A stretch of DNA of 37,480 nt from Asticcacaulis sp. UBA2476 (GTDB lineage: Bacteria; Pseudomonadota; Alphaproteobacteria; Caulobacterales; Caulobacteraceae). The notes beneath the pieces were generated by a model, which ran no database searches, was not told the DNA's origin, and saw only the letters and a list, made by a program, of their open reading frames with translations. Every line of letters begins with the position of its first letter. Position 1 is the first letter of the stretch. Where the stretch lies: positions 1 to 37,480 of the forward strand of contig DDPE01000091.1 in assembly GCA_002342035.1 (NCBI GenBank), written 5' to 3'. Shown here in pieces: positions 7,265 to 15,993 of the stretch. The translations under genes were made by a program, and so were the position numbers.

Positions 7265-7948
7265 TCAACGACTTCCGAATATCGCTGTACCGACCCGGAT
7301 TTCGTTCGATCCAAACCGTAAGGCCACCTCGAAATCGTCGCTCATGCCGTAAGATAAATGCGAAATTTCGTTACGCGCAGCGATTTTTTGCATCAAGGCG
7401 TAGTACGGGCCTTTCGGGCCATCGACCGGCGGGATGCACATCAGCCCTTCGATAGTCAGGCCGTATTCACGCACAGTTTTTTGCAGAAATGTATCCGCCT
7501 CGTTCGGTAAAATCCCTGCTTTTTGAGGCTCTTCACCGATATTGACCTGCACAAACAGGCGCGGACAGCGGCCCTTTTTTTGCGCCGCATCAGCAATGGC
7601 ACGGGCGATTTTATCGCGATCGACGGTTTCGATGACATCGAAAAAGCCGACGGCCTCTTCAGCCTTATTCGACTGCAAGGGCCCGATCAAGCGCAGGTCA
7701 AGGCCGGGATAGGTGTCATCGTGCACCGGCTCCCAACGCTCGATCGCCTCCTGCACGCGGTTCTCGCCAAAGGTGCGGTGACCGGCCAGTAATACCGGCT
7801 CAATCACCTCCCAGGGCTGGTTTTTGGACACGGCGGTAAGATTAGCGGCACCTGACGGGCGACCAGCAAGCTTTAAGGCCTTCGACATTTGCGCTACAAT
7901 GCGCGCGTAAGCGACGGCCGATGCCGCCGGCTGGGTGCTGATGACCAT
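7265..7948 (-). CDS. YggS-family PLP homeostasis protein
   Basis: A 227-residue member of the YggS/PROSC family, cytoplasmic pyridoxal-phosphate binding proteins that buffer free PLP and have no known catalytic reaction. Lys42 in LTAVSK is the Schiff-base lysine. Other family marks are FGENRVQEA, LRLIGPLQSNK, VNIGEEPQKAG, GLMCIPPVDG and the phosphate-binding ending SYGMSDDFEVALRFGSNEIRVGTAIFG. Length is normal. Its ATG overlaps the 5' end of the divergent ThiE-like gene: the two ATGs share the palindrome CATG at 7946-7949 if that gene starts at 7947. Confidence 0.93.
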   Translation of the reverse strand: MVISTQPAASAVAYARIVAQMSKALKLAGRPSGAANLTAVSKNQPWEVIEPVLLAGHRTFGENRVQEAIERWEPVHDDTYPGLDLRLIGPLQSNKAEEAVGFFDVIETVDRDKIARAIADAAQKKGRCPRLFVQVNIGEEPQKAGILPNEADTFLQKTVREYGLTIEGLMCIPPVDGPKGPYYALMQKIAARNEISHLSYGMSDDFEVALRFGSNEIRVGTAIFGSR

Positions 7949-8648
7949 GACCTACAAAACCCGTTTTGCGTATATGATGAACAAGGCCAAAGACATAGCC
8001 AAGAGCGCGCATATGTCCAGTCCCCTGATCCACCTTAATGGCCACAGCCCAAAGGGTCAGGGTCATGAACCTGCGTCTGATCTGCCGCCCTTGTTTTTCT
8101 TTACCGACCCTGAGCGCACCCCGCACCCGGAAGATGTCGCCAGCCTCCTGCCCGCAGATTGCGGTATCATCTATCGCAGCTTTGGTGACAAGCACGCCCC
8201 CGCCCATGCCCGTGTGCTCAAAAGCATAGCGCAGCAGCGCGGGCTTAAGCTGTTGATCGGTAATGATGTCGATCTAGCGCTGGAAGTCGGAGCTGACGGT
8301 GTACATTTGCCGGAGCGCAATCTGGGGGCCGCGATCGATATACGTCGCCTGCATCCGCAGCTTTACATCACCGCCGCCTGTCATAGCCTGAAGACTCTGG
8401 ACAACGACGGGATCAATGCGCTCGATGCCGTATTTATTTCGCCGGTCTTTGCCTCAAACAGCCCGTCCTCCCATGGGATTGAGCCCTTGGGCGCCAAGGG
8501 GGTTAAGGCCTTTTGCGAACTGTCGCCTGTGCCGGTTTATGGTCTGGGCGGTATCGGTGTGGATACGGTCGACGCGTTAATGGGCACCGGTTTACGCGGC
8601 TTAGGCGCGGTCGATGCCTTCATGATCCAAGATGAGATGAGGGTTTAA
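7947..8648 (+). CDS. ThiE/TenI-like thiamine phosphate synthase family protein
   Basis: A TIM-barrel protein of the thiamine-phosphate synthase/TenI superfamily. LFFFTDPERTPHPE corresponds to the first strand, GADGVHLPERN to the ThiE GADGVHLGQ loop, TAACHSL to the IG.S.H motif, DAVFISPVFASNS to the pyrophosphate loop, and PVYGLGGIGVDTV to the phosphate-binding GGI turn. The loops differ from classical ThiE, so it may be a TenI-like or divergent enzyme. The start is uncertain. GTG 7935, ATG 7941 and ATG 7947 would overlap yggS. ATG 8013 (MSSPLIHLNG), with AAGAG upstream, would leave about 65 bases for two divergent promoters and starts closer to the fold. Confidence 0.8.
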   Translation: MTYKTRFAYMMNKAKDIAKSAHMSSPLIHLNGHSPKGQGHEPASDLPPLFFFTDPERTPHPEDVASLLPADCGIIYRSFGDKHAPAHARVLKSIAQQRGLKLLIGNDVDLALEVGADGVHLPERNLGAAIDIRRLHPQLYITAACHSLKTLDNDGINALDAVFISPVFASNSPSSHGIEPLGAKGVKAFCELSPVPVYGLGGIGVDTVDALMGTGLRGLGAVDAFMIQDEMRV

Positions 8649-8673
8649 GCGCGAAATGGCTTAAAAGCGCCGC

Positions 8674-9126
8674 TTAAAACTTGAAGCGGGTTTCCAGACG
8701 AACGCGTGGCTTATCTTCGGCGTCCTGCTGTTGCTTGGTGACCGGCTTCAAAGCATTGGTCTTTTCGCCAAAACCGACCGAACCACCGACGCGCAGCTTT
8801 GGGTTCACCTTATAAAAGGCCCCGGCTTCGACATCGTTCCAGCCCGAAGGCCGAACGGGTTGTTCGCTGACATCGACCTGCACGCCCCAGCGGCCACGGC
8901 CGTTGAGCTGGATCGACTTGGATTGCGGCTTGTTGAAGTTCGACGCCGGACTGGCCGCAGGCTCAGTCGTCACATTGGACGCCAGCGCCAAAGTGGCCTC
9001 AGACAGGCCTGAAACCTGAGTAGATGCGGACGGTTTAGCTGATTTGCCCTGAGCAAACGCAGGCATGGCCGAACCGGCTAATGCCAGTACCGCAACTCCC
9101 GCCAAAATTTGCCCGAACCGTTTCAT
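8674..9126 (-). CDS. ntrZ: Probable NtrZ, periplasmic regulator of NtrY-NtrX signalling
   Basis: A 150-residue secreted protein. MKRFGQILAGVAVLALAGS...AFAQ is a standard Sec signal peptide with cleavage expected after AFA or AFAQ, about residue 26. A low-complexity Ala/Ser stretch follows to about residue 65. The conserved part has GRWGVQVDVSEQP and WNDVEAGAFYKVNPKLRVGGSVGFGEK, ending RVRLETRFKF, which looks like two or three beta hairpins. In Caulobacter the periplasmic protein NtrZ, which affects NtrY-NtrX phosphorylation, sits between the ThiE-like gene and the DUF3576/leuS genes, as here. The name is inferred from synteny plus signal peptide and would need an alignment to confirm. Confidence 0.7.
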   Translation of the reverse strand: MKRFGQILAGVAVLALAGSAMPAFAQGKSAKPSASTQVSGLSEATLALASNVTTEPAASPASNFNKPQSKSIQLNGRGRWGVQVDVSEQPVRPSGWNDVEAGAFYKVNPKLRVGGSVGFGEKTNALKPVTKQQQDAEDKPRVRLETRFKF

Positions 9127-9557
9127 CTTTTCATACTCGTTAAACGCGCTACACGACCTGAATATCGTCTGTACCCGAACCTAAAAATAACGCGTGTCAC
9201 CCTTAGTCAGATTTTGCGACGGATATATGTCAAAAATCAATTAAGTCTGATCATATCAGTGGTCAAGCCAATCACGAAGAGTCAAACCGGGTTGCTCAGA
9301 TTCCCTTAGACAATGTGTCACTTTGGCAACGCCTTATGGCTAACCATCGCTTAACGCCGCTTAACCGTACCGTTCTGCGCTCAAGTTCACGAAACGCTTG
9401 TCAGACCCCCGTATCCCCATGCTATAGAACCGCAAACGGCAGTCAAACAGGGTTTGGCGGCTGTTACAAGGCGGCCTATAATCATGACACACTTAAGTCC
9501 AGTTTGGCGACGATAAGGGTGACTATCCTAAAAGACTAATGCGGAGTGATCCTTCAG
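9127..9557. other. Gene-free divergent intergenic region
   Basis: About 430 bases between the divergent ntrZ and DUF3576 genes. Only short unsupported ORFs are present. It holds a CtrA-like box CTAA-N7-TTAAC at 9340-9355 with another TTAACC at 9361, and a GANTC methylation site (GATTC) near 9298. Promoters for both genes must lie here, but I could not fix them with confidence. Confidence 0.5.
9340..9355 (+). promoter_or_regulatory. CtrA-like box
   Basis: CTAA, seven bases, then TTAAC, one mismatch from the CtrA consensus TTAA-N7-TTAAC. It lies about 200 bases upstream of the DUF3576 gene and of ntrZ. A lone near-match of this AT-type motif can occur by chance. Confidence 0.3.
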
Positions 9558-10061
9558 ATGACCATTATTCGTAGCGCTGTGTTTGGTTTTACCGCGTTAT
9601 CCCTGTCGCTTTCTTTGAGCGCCTGCGCCATGATTGGCAAAAAAGACGACACCGGCCCCGTCGCCGTATCGTCTGAAAACAAAGGTTTTTTAGGAATGTT
9701 CAAAGGCAGCCAACCGGTTGCCAATACGACCGAAGCCGGTATCGGGGTCAATGCCTATCTGTGGCGCGCCTCGCTCGATACCATTTCCTTCATGCCCCTG
9801 ACCTCGGCTGACCCCTGGGGCGGCGTGATCATTTCTGACTGGTACGCCAACCCGGAAAAGCCGGATGAGCGTTTCAAGACCACGGTCTATATTCTGGACT
9901 CGCGTCTGCGTGCCGATGCACTCAACGTCACGGTCAATAAGCAGGTCATGCAAAATGGCGGCTGGATTGACTCCGCGGTATCGGCTCAGACGGAAATCGA
10001 TGTTGAAAACGCTATCCTGACCCGTGCGCGTCAGTTGCGCCTGTCCAACGTCAATAAGTAA
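9558..10061 (+). CDS. DUF3576 family lipoprotein
   Basis: A 167-residue envelope lipoprotein. From ATG 9558, MTIIRSAVFGFTALSLSLS leads to the lipobox LSAC. A GTG four codons upstream (9546) is possible, but GGAG at 9543-9546 fits the ATG better. The mature domain has the DUF3576 landmarks GIGVNAYLWRASLDTISFMPL, DPWGGVIISDWY, ERFKTTVYILDSRLRADALNV and a C-terminal helix EIDVENAILTRARQLRL. The function is unknown. The gene is regularly found just upstream of leuS and lptE in Alphaproteobacteria, as here with a 47-base gap, which suggests a role in outer-membrane biogenesis. Confidence 0.88.
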   Translation: MTIIRSAVFGFTALSLSLSLSACAMIGKKDDTGPVAVSSENKGFLGMFKGSQPVANTTEAGIGVNAYLWRASLDTISFMPLTSADPWGGVIISDWYANPEKPDERFKTTVYILDSRLRADALNVTVNKQVMQNGGWIDSAVSAQTEIDVENAILTRARQLRLSNVNK

Positions 10062-10108
10062 AACCAGACCGCCTTTAAAGCCTTAACTTCCCAAAACCGA
10101 CCGGTTTA

Positions 10109-12685
10109 ATGTCACGTTATAATCCCAAAGAGTCCGAACCCCGTCAGCGTCAAAGATGGGATGATAAAGGCGTGTTCCTGACGCGCACCCCCGAAGAGGC
10201 AGAAGCTAAGGATAAGTACTATGTCCTTGAAATGTTTCCCTATCCTTCGGGCCGGATTCACATGGGCCATGTGCGCAACTATGCGATGGGTGACCTTGTC
10301 GCCCGTTATAAGCGCGCGCGCGGCTTTAACGTGCTGCACCCGATGGGCTGGGATGCCTTTGGTATGCCGGCGGAAAACGCGGCTATGGAGCGTGGCATCC
10401 ACCCCAAGGGCTGGACCTACGACAACATTGCCGCCATGCGCGCGCAGTTGCAGCGCTTAGGCCTGTCGATTGACTGGACGCGGGAATTTGCGACCTGTGA
10501 TGCCGCCTATTACGGTAAGCAGCAAAAGTGGTTTCTTGATCTGCTGAAGCACGAACTGGTCTACCGCAAGGAAAGCGTCGTTAACTGGGACCCCGTCGAC
10601 AATACCGTGCTGGCCAATGAGCAGGTCATTGACGGTAAGGGCTGGCGCTCCGGCGCTGTGGTCGAAAAGAAAAAGCTTACCCAGTGGTTCCTGAAAATCA
10701 CCCAATATGCCGATGATCTGACCGAAGGTTTGGAGACGCTTGATCGCTGGCCGGACAAGGTGCGCCTGATGCAGGCCAACTGGATTGGCCGCTCCAAGGG
10801 CTTGCGCTTTAAGTTCCAGTTTTCTGAACCGCGTACCGACCTGTTTGAAACCGGCTTAGAGGTTTATACCACCCGCCCGGATACGCTTTATGGGGCCGGC
10901 TTTGTGGCGGTGGCGGCTGATCACCCGCTGGTCAAGACCTTACCGCAAACCCCTGAATTGACAGCGTTTCTTGAGACGGTTAAACGCGGCGGCACCACGC
11001 AGGAAGAGATCGACACCGGCGAAAAGCTGGGCTTCAATATCGGCCTAAAGGTCGCGCATCCGTTCGATTCCCATAAGACACTCGATATCTGGATCGCCAA
11101 TTTCGTCCTGATGGACTATGGCACCGGCGCCATTTTCGGCTGCCCAGCGCACGATCAGCGCGATCTTGATTTCGCCCGCAAATATGACCTGCCGGTTATT
11201 GAGGTCGTTCTGCCGCACGGTGAGAACCCGGAGACCTTCAAGGTCGGTGCGGAAGCCTATACCGGCCCTGGCACCATTTTTAATTCCGGTTTCCTCGACG
11301 GTCTCGAAATTGAGGCCGCCAAAGAAACGGCGATTGCCGCCATTGAGGCCAAGCATCTGGGGCGTGGGGCGACCGTTTACCGTCTGCGCGACTGGGGCGT
11401 ATCGCGTCAGCGCTATTGGGGCTGCCCGATCCCTGTCATCCACTGCGAGGACTGCGGTGTTGTGCCGGTACCGGACGATCAACTTCCTGTGGTGTTGCCC
11501 GAAGATGTCACCTTTGATGTGCCCGGCAATCCGCTCGATCGCCACCCGACCTGGAAGCACGTCAAGTGCCCACACTGTCAAAAGGACGCGCGCCGCGAAA
11601 CCGACACGCTCGATACCTTTGTGGATTCGTCGTGGTACTTTGCCCGCTTTACCGACCCGAAGGCGGATTCCCCGATTGATAAGGCCGCAGCCGATTACTG
11701 GCTGCCGGTCGATCAGTATATCGGCGGCATCGAGCACGCCATCCTGCACCTGCTCTATTCGCGCTTCATCACCCGCGCGCTCAATACTTGCGGCTATCTG
11801 GATGTGAAGGAGCCGTTCGCTGGCCTGTTCACCCAAGGCATGCTGACCCATGAGACCTATAAGACGGTGTCGGGCGATTGGGTTGAGCCAGCCGATGTCG
11901 AACTGACGGCTGAGGGCAATAAACGCAGCGCCATCAAACTCTCGACCGGCGAAACGCTAAAAATCGGCGACATTGAAAAGATGTCGAAGTCGAAAAAGAA
12001 CGTCGTCGCCCCCGAAGACATTTTTGATACCTACGGCGTCGATGCCGCACGCCTGTTCGTGCTGTCGGACTCACCGCCTGAACGTGACGTGCAATGGACG
12101 GCGTCCGGCGTCGAAGGGTCATGGCGCTTTACCTCGCGCGTTTGGGATCAGGTTGACAGTTTTCCGTCGGAGCATATTACCGCAAAAAACGAAGCTGCCG
12201 CGCAGGAAATTCGCAAGGCCGCACATAAGGCCGCCAAATTCGTGACAGACGGCTTCGAGTCCTTCCGCTTTAACTCGGCCATCGCAAAACTCTATGAATT
12301 CGTTAATGTTTTGCGCAATTCCGACGTAAATGAGACCGGCACCGAAGCCCGCCGTGAAGCCCTCACGATCCTCGCTGGACTGATCGCGCCGGTCACGCCG
12401 CACCTGGCTGAGGAATGCTGGACGCGTCTGGGTCATAACGGCCTGATCGTCGATGCTGCCTGGCCGAAGTTCGATCCGGCTCTGGCGCAGGACGATGTCT
12501 ACACCCTACCGGTTCAGGTCAATGGCAAGAAGCGCGGTGAGCTTCTGGTCAGGCTTGGCGCGACCGAAGACGAAATCCGCACATTGGCGCTTGAAGACGA
12601 AGCCGTTAAGCGACATCTTGAAGGCGTTACGATCCGTAAGGTCGTGGTGGTGCCGAACCGCATCCTGAACTTTGTCGTAGGATAA
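10109..12685 (+). CDS. leuS: Leucyl-tRNA synthetase
   Basis: A full-length class I synthetase (858 residues) charging tRNA-Leu. The HIGH motif appears as HMGH at 51-54 within YPSGRIHMGHVRNY, and KMSKS is at 624-628. Between them are the editing domain (about 225-415, with the TTRPDTLYG and GTGAIFGCPAHDQRD segments) and the zinc-like cysteines CEDCG and CPHC around 445-490. The C-terminal anticodon-binding domain ends with VQVNGKKRGELLV and the VVPNRILNFVV tail. It is followed after six bases by lptE, which is probably co-transcribed. Confidence 0.98.
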   Translation: MSRYNPKESEPRQRQRWDDKGVFLTRTPEEAEAKDKYYVLEMFPYPSGRIHMGHVRNYAMGDLVARYKRARGFNVLHPMGWDAFGMPAENAAMERGIHPKGWTYDNIAAMRAQLQRLGLSIDWTREFATCDAAYYGKQQKWFLDLLKHELVYRKESVVNWDPVDNTVLANEQVIDGKGWRSGAVVEKKKLTQWFLKITQYADDLTEGLETLDRWPDKVRLMQANWIGRSKGLRFKFQFSEPRTDLFETGLEVYTTRPDTLYGAGFVAVAADHPLVKTLPQTPELTAFLETVKRGGTTQEEIDTGEKLGFNIGLKVAHPFDSHKTLDIWIANFVLMDYGTGAIFGCPAHDQRDLDFARKYDLPVIEVVLPHGENPETFKVGAEAYTGPGTIFNSGFLDGLEIEAAKETAIAAIEAKHLGRGATVYRLRDWGVSRQRYWGCPIPVIHCEDCGVVPVPDDQLPVVLPEDVTFDVPGNPLDRHPTWKHVKCPHCQKDARRETDTLDTFVDSSWYFARFTDPKADSPIDKAAADYWLPVDQYIGGIEHAILHLLYSRFITRALNTCGYLDVKEPFAGLFTQGMLTHETYKTVSGDWVEPADVELTAEGNKRSAIKLSTGETLKIGDIEKMSKSKKNVVAPEDIFDTYGVDAARLFVLSDSPPERDVQWTASGVEGSWRFTSRVWDQVDSFPSEHITAKNEAAAQEIRKAAHKAAKFVTDGFESFRFNSAIAKLYEFVNVLRNSDVNETGTEARREALTILAGLIAPVTPHLAEECWTRLGHNGLIVDAAWPKFDPALAQDDVYTLPVQVNGKKRGELLVRLGATEDEIRTLALEDEAVKRHLEGVTIRKVVVVPNRILNFVVG

Positions 12686-12691
12686 CAGGTC

Positions 12692-13192
12692 ATGATAAAG
12701 CCCGCAAAACTGGTCGTGGCGACCCTGATGGGGCTCAGCCTCTTAGGCGTGAGTGCCTGCGGGTTTCAGCCGCTCTATGCTGATCGCGGTCTGGTCACGT
12801 CGCTGTCGCAAGTGGACATAGTGGTGCCCGATACCCGTACCGGCTATTTCCTGAAACAGGATCTGTCCAAGGGCCTGCTTGAGGATTCCAAGGCCGCCAA
12901 GCGCTATAAACTCGACGTCACCCTGACCGAGCGCCGCTTTGCCGTGGGTCTGGGGCTGGATGACACGGCGTCGCGCTACGAAATATCAAACGTCGTCGCC
13001 TATAGCCTGACCGATCTTTCGACCCGGCAAGTGGTCTATAAATCGAGCTTTGTCGACGCCACCACCTATGACGCCGCCGAAAGCCCCTATGCGTCAATGG
13101 CGTCTCAACAGGACGGGCAAGAGCGCGCCGCCGTCGGTATCTCCCAGAAAATTCAAGCCGATCTGGCGCTCTATTTCCACAATAAAAAATGA
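12692..13192 (+). CDS. lptE: LPS-assembly lipoprotein LptE
   Basis: LptE plugs the LptD barrel and helps insert lipopolysaccharide in the outer membrane. This 166-residue protein has a lipoprotein signal with lipobox VSAC (Cys23), followed by GFQPLY, the hallmark start of mature LptE in Alphaproteobacteria. The rest alternates strands and helices as in the family (DIVVPDTRTGYFLKQDL, KRYKLDVTLTERRFAVGL, ISNVVAYSLTDLSTRQVVY). It sits in the usual leuS-lptE-holA order and overlaps holA by four bases (ATGA). Confidence 0.92.
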   Translation: MIKPAKLVVATLMGLSLLGVSACGFQPLYADRGLVTSLSQVDIVVPDTRTGYFLKQDLSKGLLEDSKAAKRYKLDVTLTERRFAVGLGLDDTASRYEISNVVAYSLTDLSTRQVVYKSSFVDATTYDAAESPYASMASQQDGQERAAVGISQKIQADLALYFHNKK

Positions 13193-14241
13193 AACTGGTC
13201 AAACGGCCTGAGATCGAGGCTTTTCTGGCCAAGCCGCAAGCGCCTATCAATGCCTGCCTGATCTACGGTAAGGATCGCGGGCAGGTTTTAGAACGCGCCA
13301 ATCTGCTGGCCTCAAAGATCGTCGCCGATCCGAGAGACCCGTTCAACGTCTCGATCCTGACCGACAGCGATATTGACCATGATCCGGCCAAGCTCGATGA
13401 CGAACTGACGGCGCAGTCCCTGATGGGTGGACGGCGGCTGGTGCGTATCAAATTCAGTTCCGAAAAAGCCACGCTCGATAAGGCTATAGCCGCCAGCCTC
13501 AAGGCCCACGCCGCCGGTGAGTTCAACCCGGACGCCTTTTTCCTGATTGAAGCCGGTGGTTTAGGCACGGATTCGGCACTGCGCCGACAGGCCGATAACG
13601 ATAAGAATGTTGCCTCCATCGCCTGCTATGAGGACGAAGCCGGGGACGTGGCGCGCATGACCCGTGAAACCCTACAGCAAAACGACGTCAGTCTTAGCCC
13701 CGAAGCCCTCGATATCTTCGTCGCCCGCCTGCCGCGTGAACGCGGTGTCGCGCGTCAGGAAATTGAACGCCTGTGTCTGTTTATCGGGCCGGGTTCCAAA
13801 CGCACGCTGGATGCCAAAACCCTGGAGGATTTTCTTGGGGTTGAGCCCGAAGCGTCTCTGTTTCAAGCCGCCCAGGATGCCTTTGGTGGCAAGATGAAAC
13901 CCGCGCAAGCCGCCCTGCGCCGAGCCTTTGCCGAAGGCGAAGCCGGGACCGATGCCGTTCGCGCCCTAAGCGGCCATTTCACTAAAATCCGTCTGATCCA
14001 GACCCTGATCGGCCAAGGGATTGGTGCGAAAGAAGCCGCCAAATCAGCGGGGGTTTTCTGGAAACAGGAAGCCGAATTTCTGCGTCAGGTCAGGTCGTGG
14101 CGCGAGGACGTGCTTGACCCGATTGCCAGCGAACTGATTGAAACCGACAAGGCCTGTAAATCGACCGGTATGCCCGACCTGCTGATCTCCGAGCGGCTCT
14201 ATATGAGCATTGCCGGTCGCGCCAAGCGGCTTGGCCTCTGA
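13189..14241 (+). CDS. holA: DNA polymerase III subunit delta
   Basis: HolA is the clamp-loader wrench that opens the beta clamp. The 350-residue protein has the family opening (INACLIYGKDRGQVLERANLL), an AAA+-like module lacking a Walker ATPase motif, and the PFNVSILTDSDID and SLMGGRRLVRIKF segments. LPRERGVARQEIERLCLF precedes the C-terminal collar domain with AFAEGEAGTDAVRALSGHFTKI. It is translationally coupled to lptE by a 4-base overlap. Its stop codon directly abuts that of the convergent parB gene, leaving no room for a separate terminator. Confidence 0.95.
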   Translation: MKLVKRPEIEAFLAKPQAPINACLIYGKDRGQVLERANLLASKIVADPRDPFNVSILTDSDIDHDPAKLDDELTAQSLMGGRRLVRIKFSSEKATLDKAIAASLKAHAAGEFNPDAFFLIEAGGLGTDSALRRQADNDKNVASIACYEDEAGDVARMTRETLQQNDVSLSPEALDIFVARLPRERGVARQEIERLCLFIGPGSKRTLDAKTLEDFLGVEPEASLFQAAQDAFGGKMKPAQAALRRAFAEGEAGTDAVRALSGHFTKIRLIQTLIGQGIGAKEAAKSAGVFWKQEAEFLRQVRSWREDVLDPIASELIETDKACKSTGMPDLLISERLYMSIAGRAKRLGL

Positions 14242-15150
14242 CTAGGACATCTTCATAAGACGACGGCAGACCTCATCAAGCTGCTCCAGCGACGCATAAC
14301 TCAGGCGCAGTTCGCCCTTACCGCCTTTGTCGTCCAGCCGCACCTTAAGGCCTAGTACATCCTGTAAATCCTGCTGCAGGGCTTTAGTATCGGGGTCATC
14401 CCAATGGCGGGGTTTTGAGGTCTTAGACGTCGTGCCCTGCCCTTCCTGACGGGCAAGCACCTCAGCCTGACGCACCGACAGACCCTTTTCGATAATCAGC
14501 TCAGCCAGTGCTGCCGGATCGGATGCCGTGGCAATGGCACGCGCATGACCGGCCGACAACCGCCCTTCCAGTACATGATCCTGCACACTTTCGGGCAGGT
14601 TCAGCAGACGCAACATATTGGCGATGTGGGAACGGCTCTTGGACACCACCTGCGCCACCGCATCCTGCGTGCGCCCAAAGCGTTCCATCAGCACCTTATA
14701 GGCCTTGGCTTCTTCGATGGCGTTGAGGTCTTCACGTTGAACATTCTCAATGATGCCGATTTCCAGCACCTCAAGATCATCCAGATCGCGCACCAGCACC
14801 GGCACATTGCGCAGTCCGGCTTTTTGCGCGGCGCGCCAGCGGCGCTCACCCGCGATGATCTGAAACTCGTTCGTGCCCGCAATCGCGCGCACCAGAATGG
14901 GCTGAAGCACCCCTTTTTCCTTGATAGACGCCGCTAGACTGTCGATTTCAGCCTCGCTGAAAACCTTACGCGGCTGATCGGGGTTGCGCTTCAGCAGCTC
15001 AATCGGCTGTTCCAGGCTCATCGAGACCGGCCCTACCGGTGCGTCCGCGGATTTGGTTTCAGCCTGCGGCGGTGTGACCGGCACGGGTGTTGCGGTTTCC
15101 CCCAACAGCGCTGACAGACCCCGGCCTAAACCCCTGTGTTTTTCTGACAT
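14242..15150 (-). CDS. parB: Chromosome-partitioning protein ParB
   Basis: ParB is the CTP-dependent clamp that loads at parS sites and stimulates ParA. With the start at 15150 (MSEKHRGLGRGLSALLGE, the ParA-interacting N-terminus, with GGAATTTG upstream) it has 302 residues. An ATG four codons earlier (15162) has no ribosome binding site. The N-terminal CTPase domain has NPDQPRKVF and the nucleotide motif GERRWRA at 101-107. The helix-turn-helix reads GRTQDAVAQVVSKSRSHIANMLRLL. The C-terminal dimerisation domain ends in EQLDEVCRRL. Three perfect parS sites occur 1.4-4.9 kb away. Confidence 0.97.
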   Translation of the reverse strand: MSEKHRGLGRGLSALLGETATPVPVTPPQAETKSADAPVGPVSMSLEQPIELLKRNPDQPRKVFSEAEIDSLAASIKEKGVLQPILVRAIAGTNEFQIIAGERRWRAAQKAGLRNVPVLVRDLDDLEVLEIGIIENVQREDLNAIEEAKAYKVLMERFGRTQDAVAQVVSKSRSHIANMLRLLNLPESVQDHVLEGRLSAGHARAIATASDPAALAELIIEKGLSVRQAEVLARQEGQGTTSKTSKPRHWDDPDTKALQQDLQDVLGLKVRLDDKGGKGELRLSYASLEQLDEVCRRLMKMS

Positions 15151-15174
15151 ATCAAATTCCATTAGAGTTGGGGG

Positions 15175-15993
15175 TTAGGCCGCCATTTGGCGCTTACGGC
15201 GTTTTTCACGGGTGACCACTTCTTTAGCCAATTGCAGGTAAGCCTGACTGCCCGAACATTTAAGATCGTAAATCAGCGCCGGCTTGCCAAAGGACGGCGC
15301 CTCAGACACCCGCACATTGCGCGGAATAACCGTCTCATAGACCTTTTCACCGAAGTGACTGCGTACATCCTGCGCCACCTGCCCGGACAGAGCATTACGG
15401 CGATCATACATGGTCAACACAATCCCTTGTATCTCTAGCTTGGGATTAAGGCTGCCGCGTACCAGATCTATGGTGCGCATCAATTGTGTTAGGCCCTCAA
15501 GCGCGAAAAACTCACATTGCAGCGGCACCAGAACCGCATCGGCCGCCGACATGGCATTGACGGTCAACAGGTTCAGCGACGGCGGGCAGTCAATCAGCAC
15601 ATAGGAATAGAGCATCTCAAATTCCGCCATCCGGTCCAGCGCATCGCGCAGCCGGTAAGAGCGGCGCTCAGCCTGCCCCAGTTCGATTTCAACGCCTGAC
15701 AGATCGGGGTCCGACGGCAGGATATAAAGACCCGGAACCAGAGTTTTAATGGCCATATCGCCGATCGGTTGCTGATCAACAATGACGTCATAGATGGTGG
15801 TGGTGCGGGCAGACCGGGGCACACCGAGGCCGGTCGAGGCATTACCCTGCGGGTCTAGGTCTATCAGCAGCACGCGCTCACCGACTGCGGCCAAAGCCGT
15901 ACCCAGATTAATCGCGGTCGTGGTTTTGCCGACGCCACCTTTTTGGTTGGCAATCGCCAGCACGCGGGGTTTTTGGATGGCCTTATCTGACAT
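15175..15993 (-). CDS. parA: Chromosome-partitioning ATPase ParA
   Basis: A 272-residue ParA/Soj ATPase that binds DNA as an ATP dimer and forms the gradient along which ParB-parS complexes move. The deviant Walker A motif KGGVGKTT has signature Lys18 and Lys23. A second motif is LLIDLDPQGN (Asp45/Asp47), and Walker B is YVLIDCPPSL. It lies directly upstream of parB (24 bases to the chosen start) and overlaps the end of rsmG by 11 bases, so rsmG, parA and parB probably share transcripts. Confidence 0.97.
   Translation of the reverse strand: MSDKAIQKPRVLAIANQKGGVGKTTTAINLGTALAAVGERVLLIDLDPQGNASTGLGVPRSARTTTIYDVIVDQQPIGDMAIKTLVPGLYILPSDPDLSGVEIELGQAERRSYRLRDALDRMAEFEMLYSYVLIDCPPSLNLLTVNAMSAADAVLVPLQCEFFALEGLTQLMRTIDLVRGSLNPKLEIQGIVLTMYDRRNALSGQVAQDVRSHFGEKVYETVIPRNVRVSEAPSFGKPALIYDLKCSGSQAYLQLAKEVVTREKRRKRQMAA

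Noticed and set aside
9351..9364. TTAA-N6-TTAA pair as a second CtrA box
   Set aside because: The spacing is six rather than seven bases, so it does not fit the CtrA consensus.
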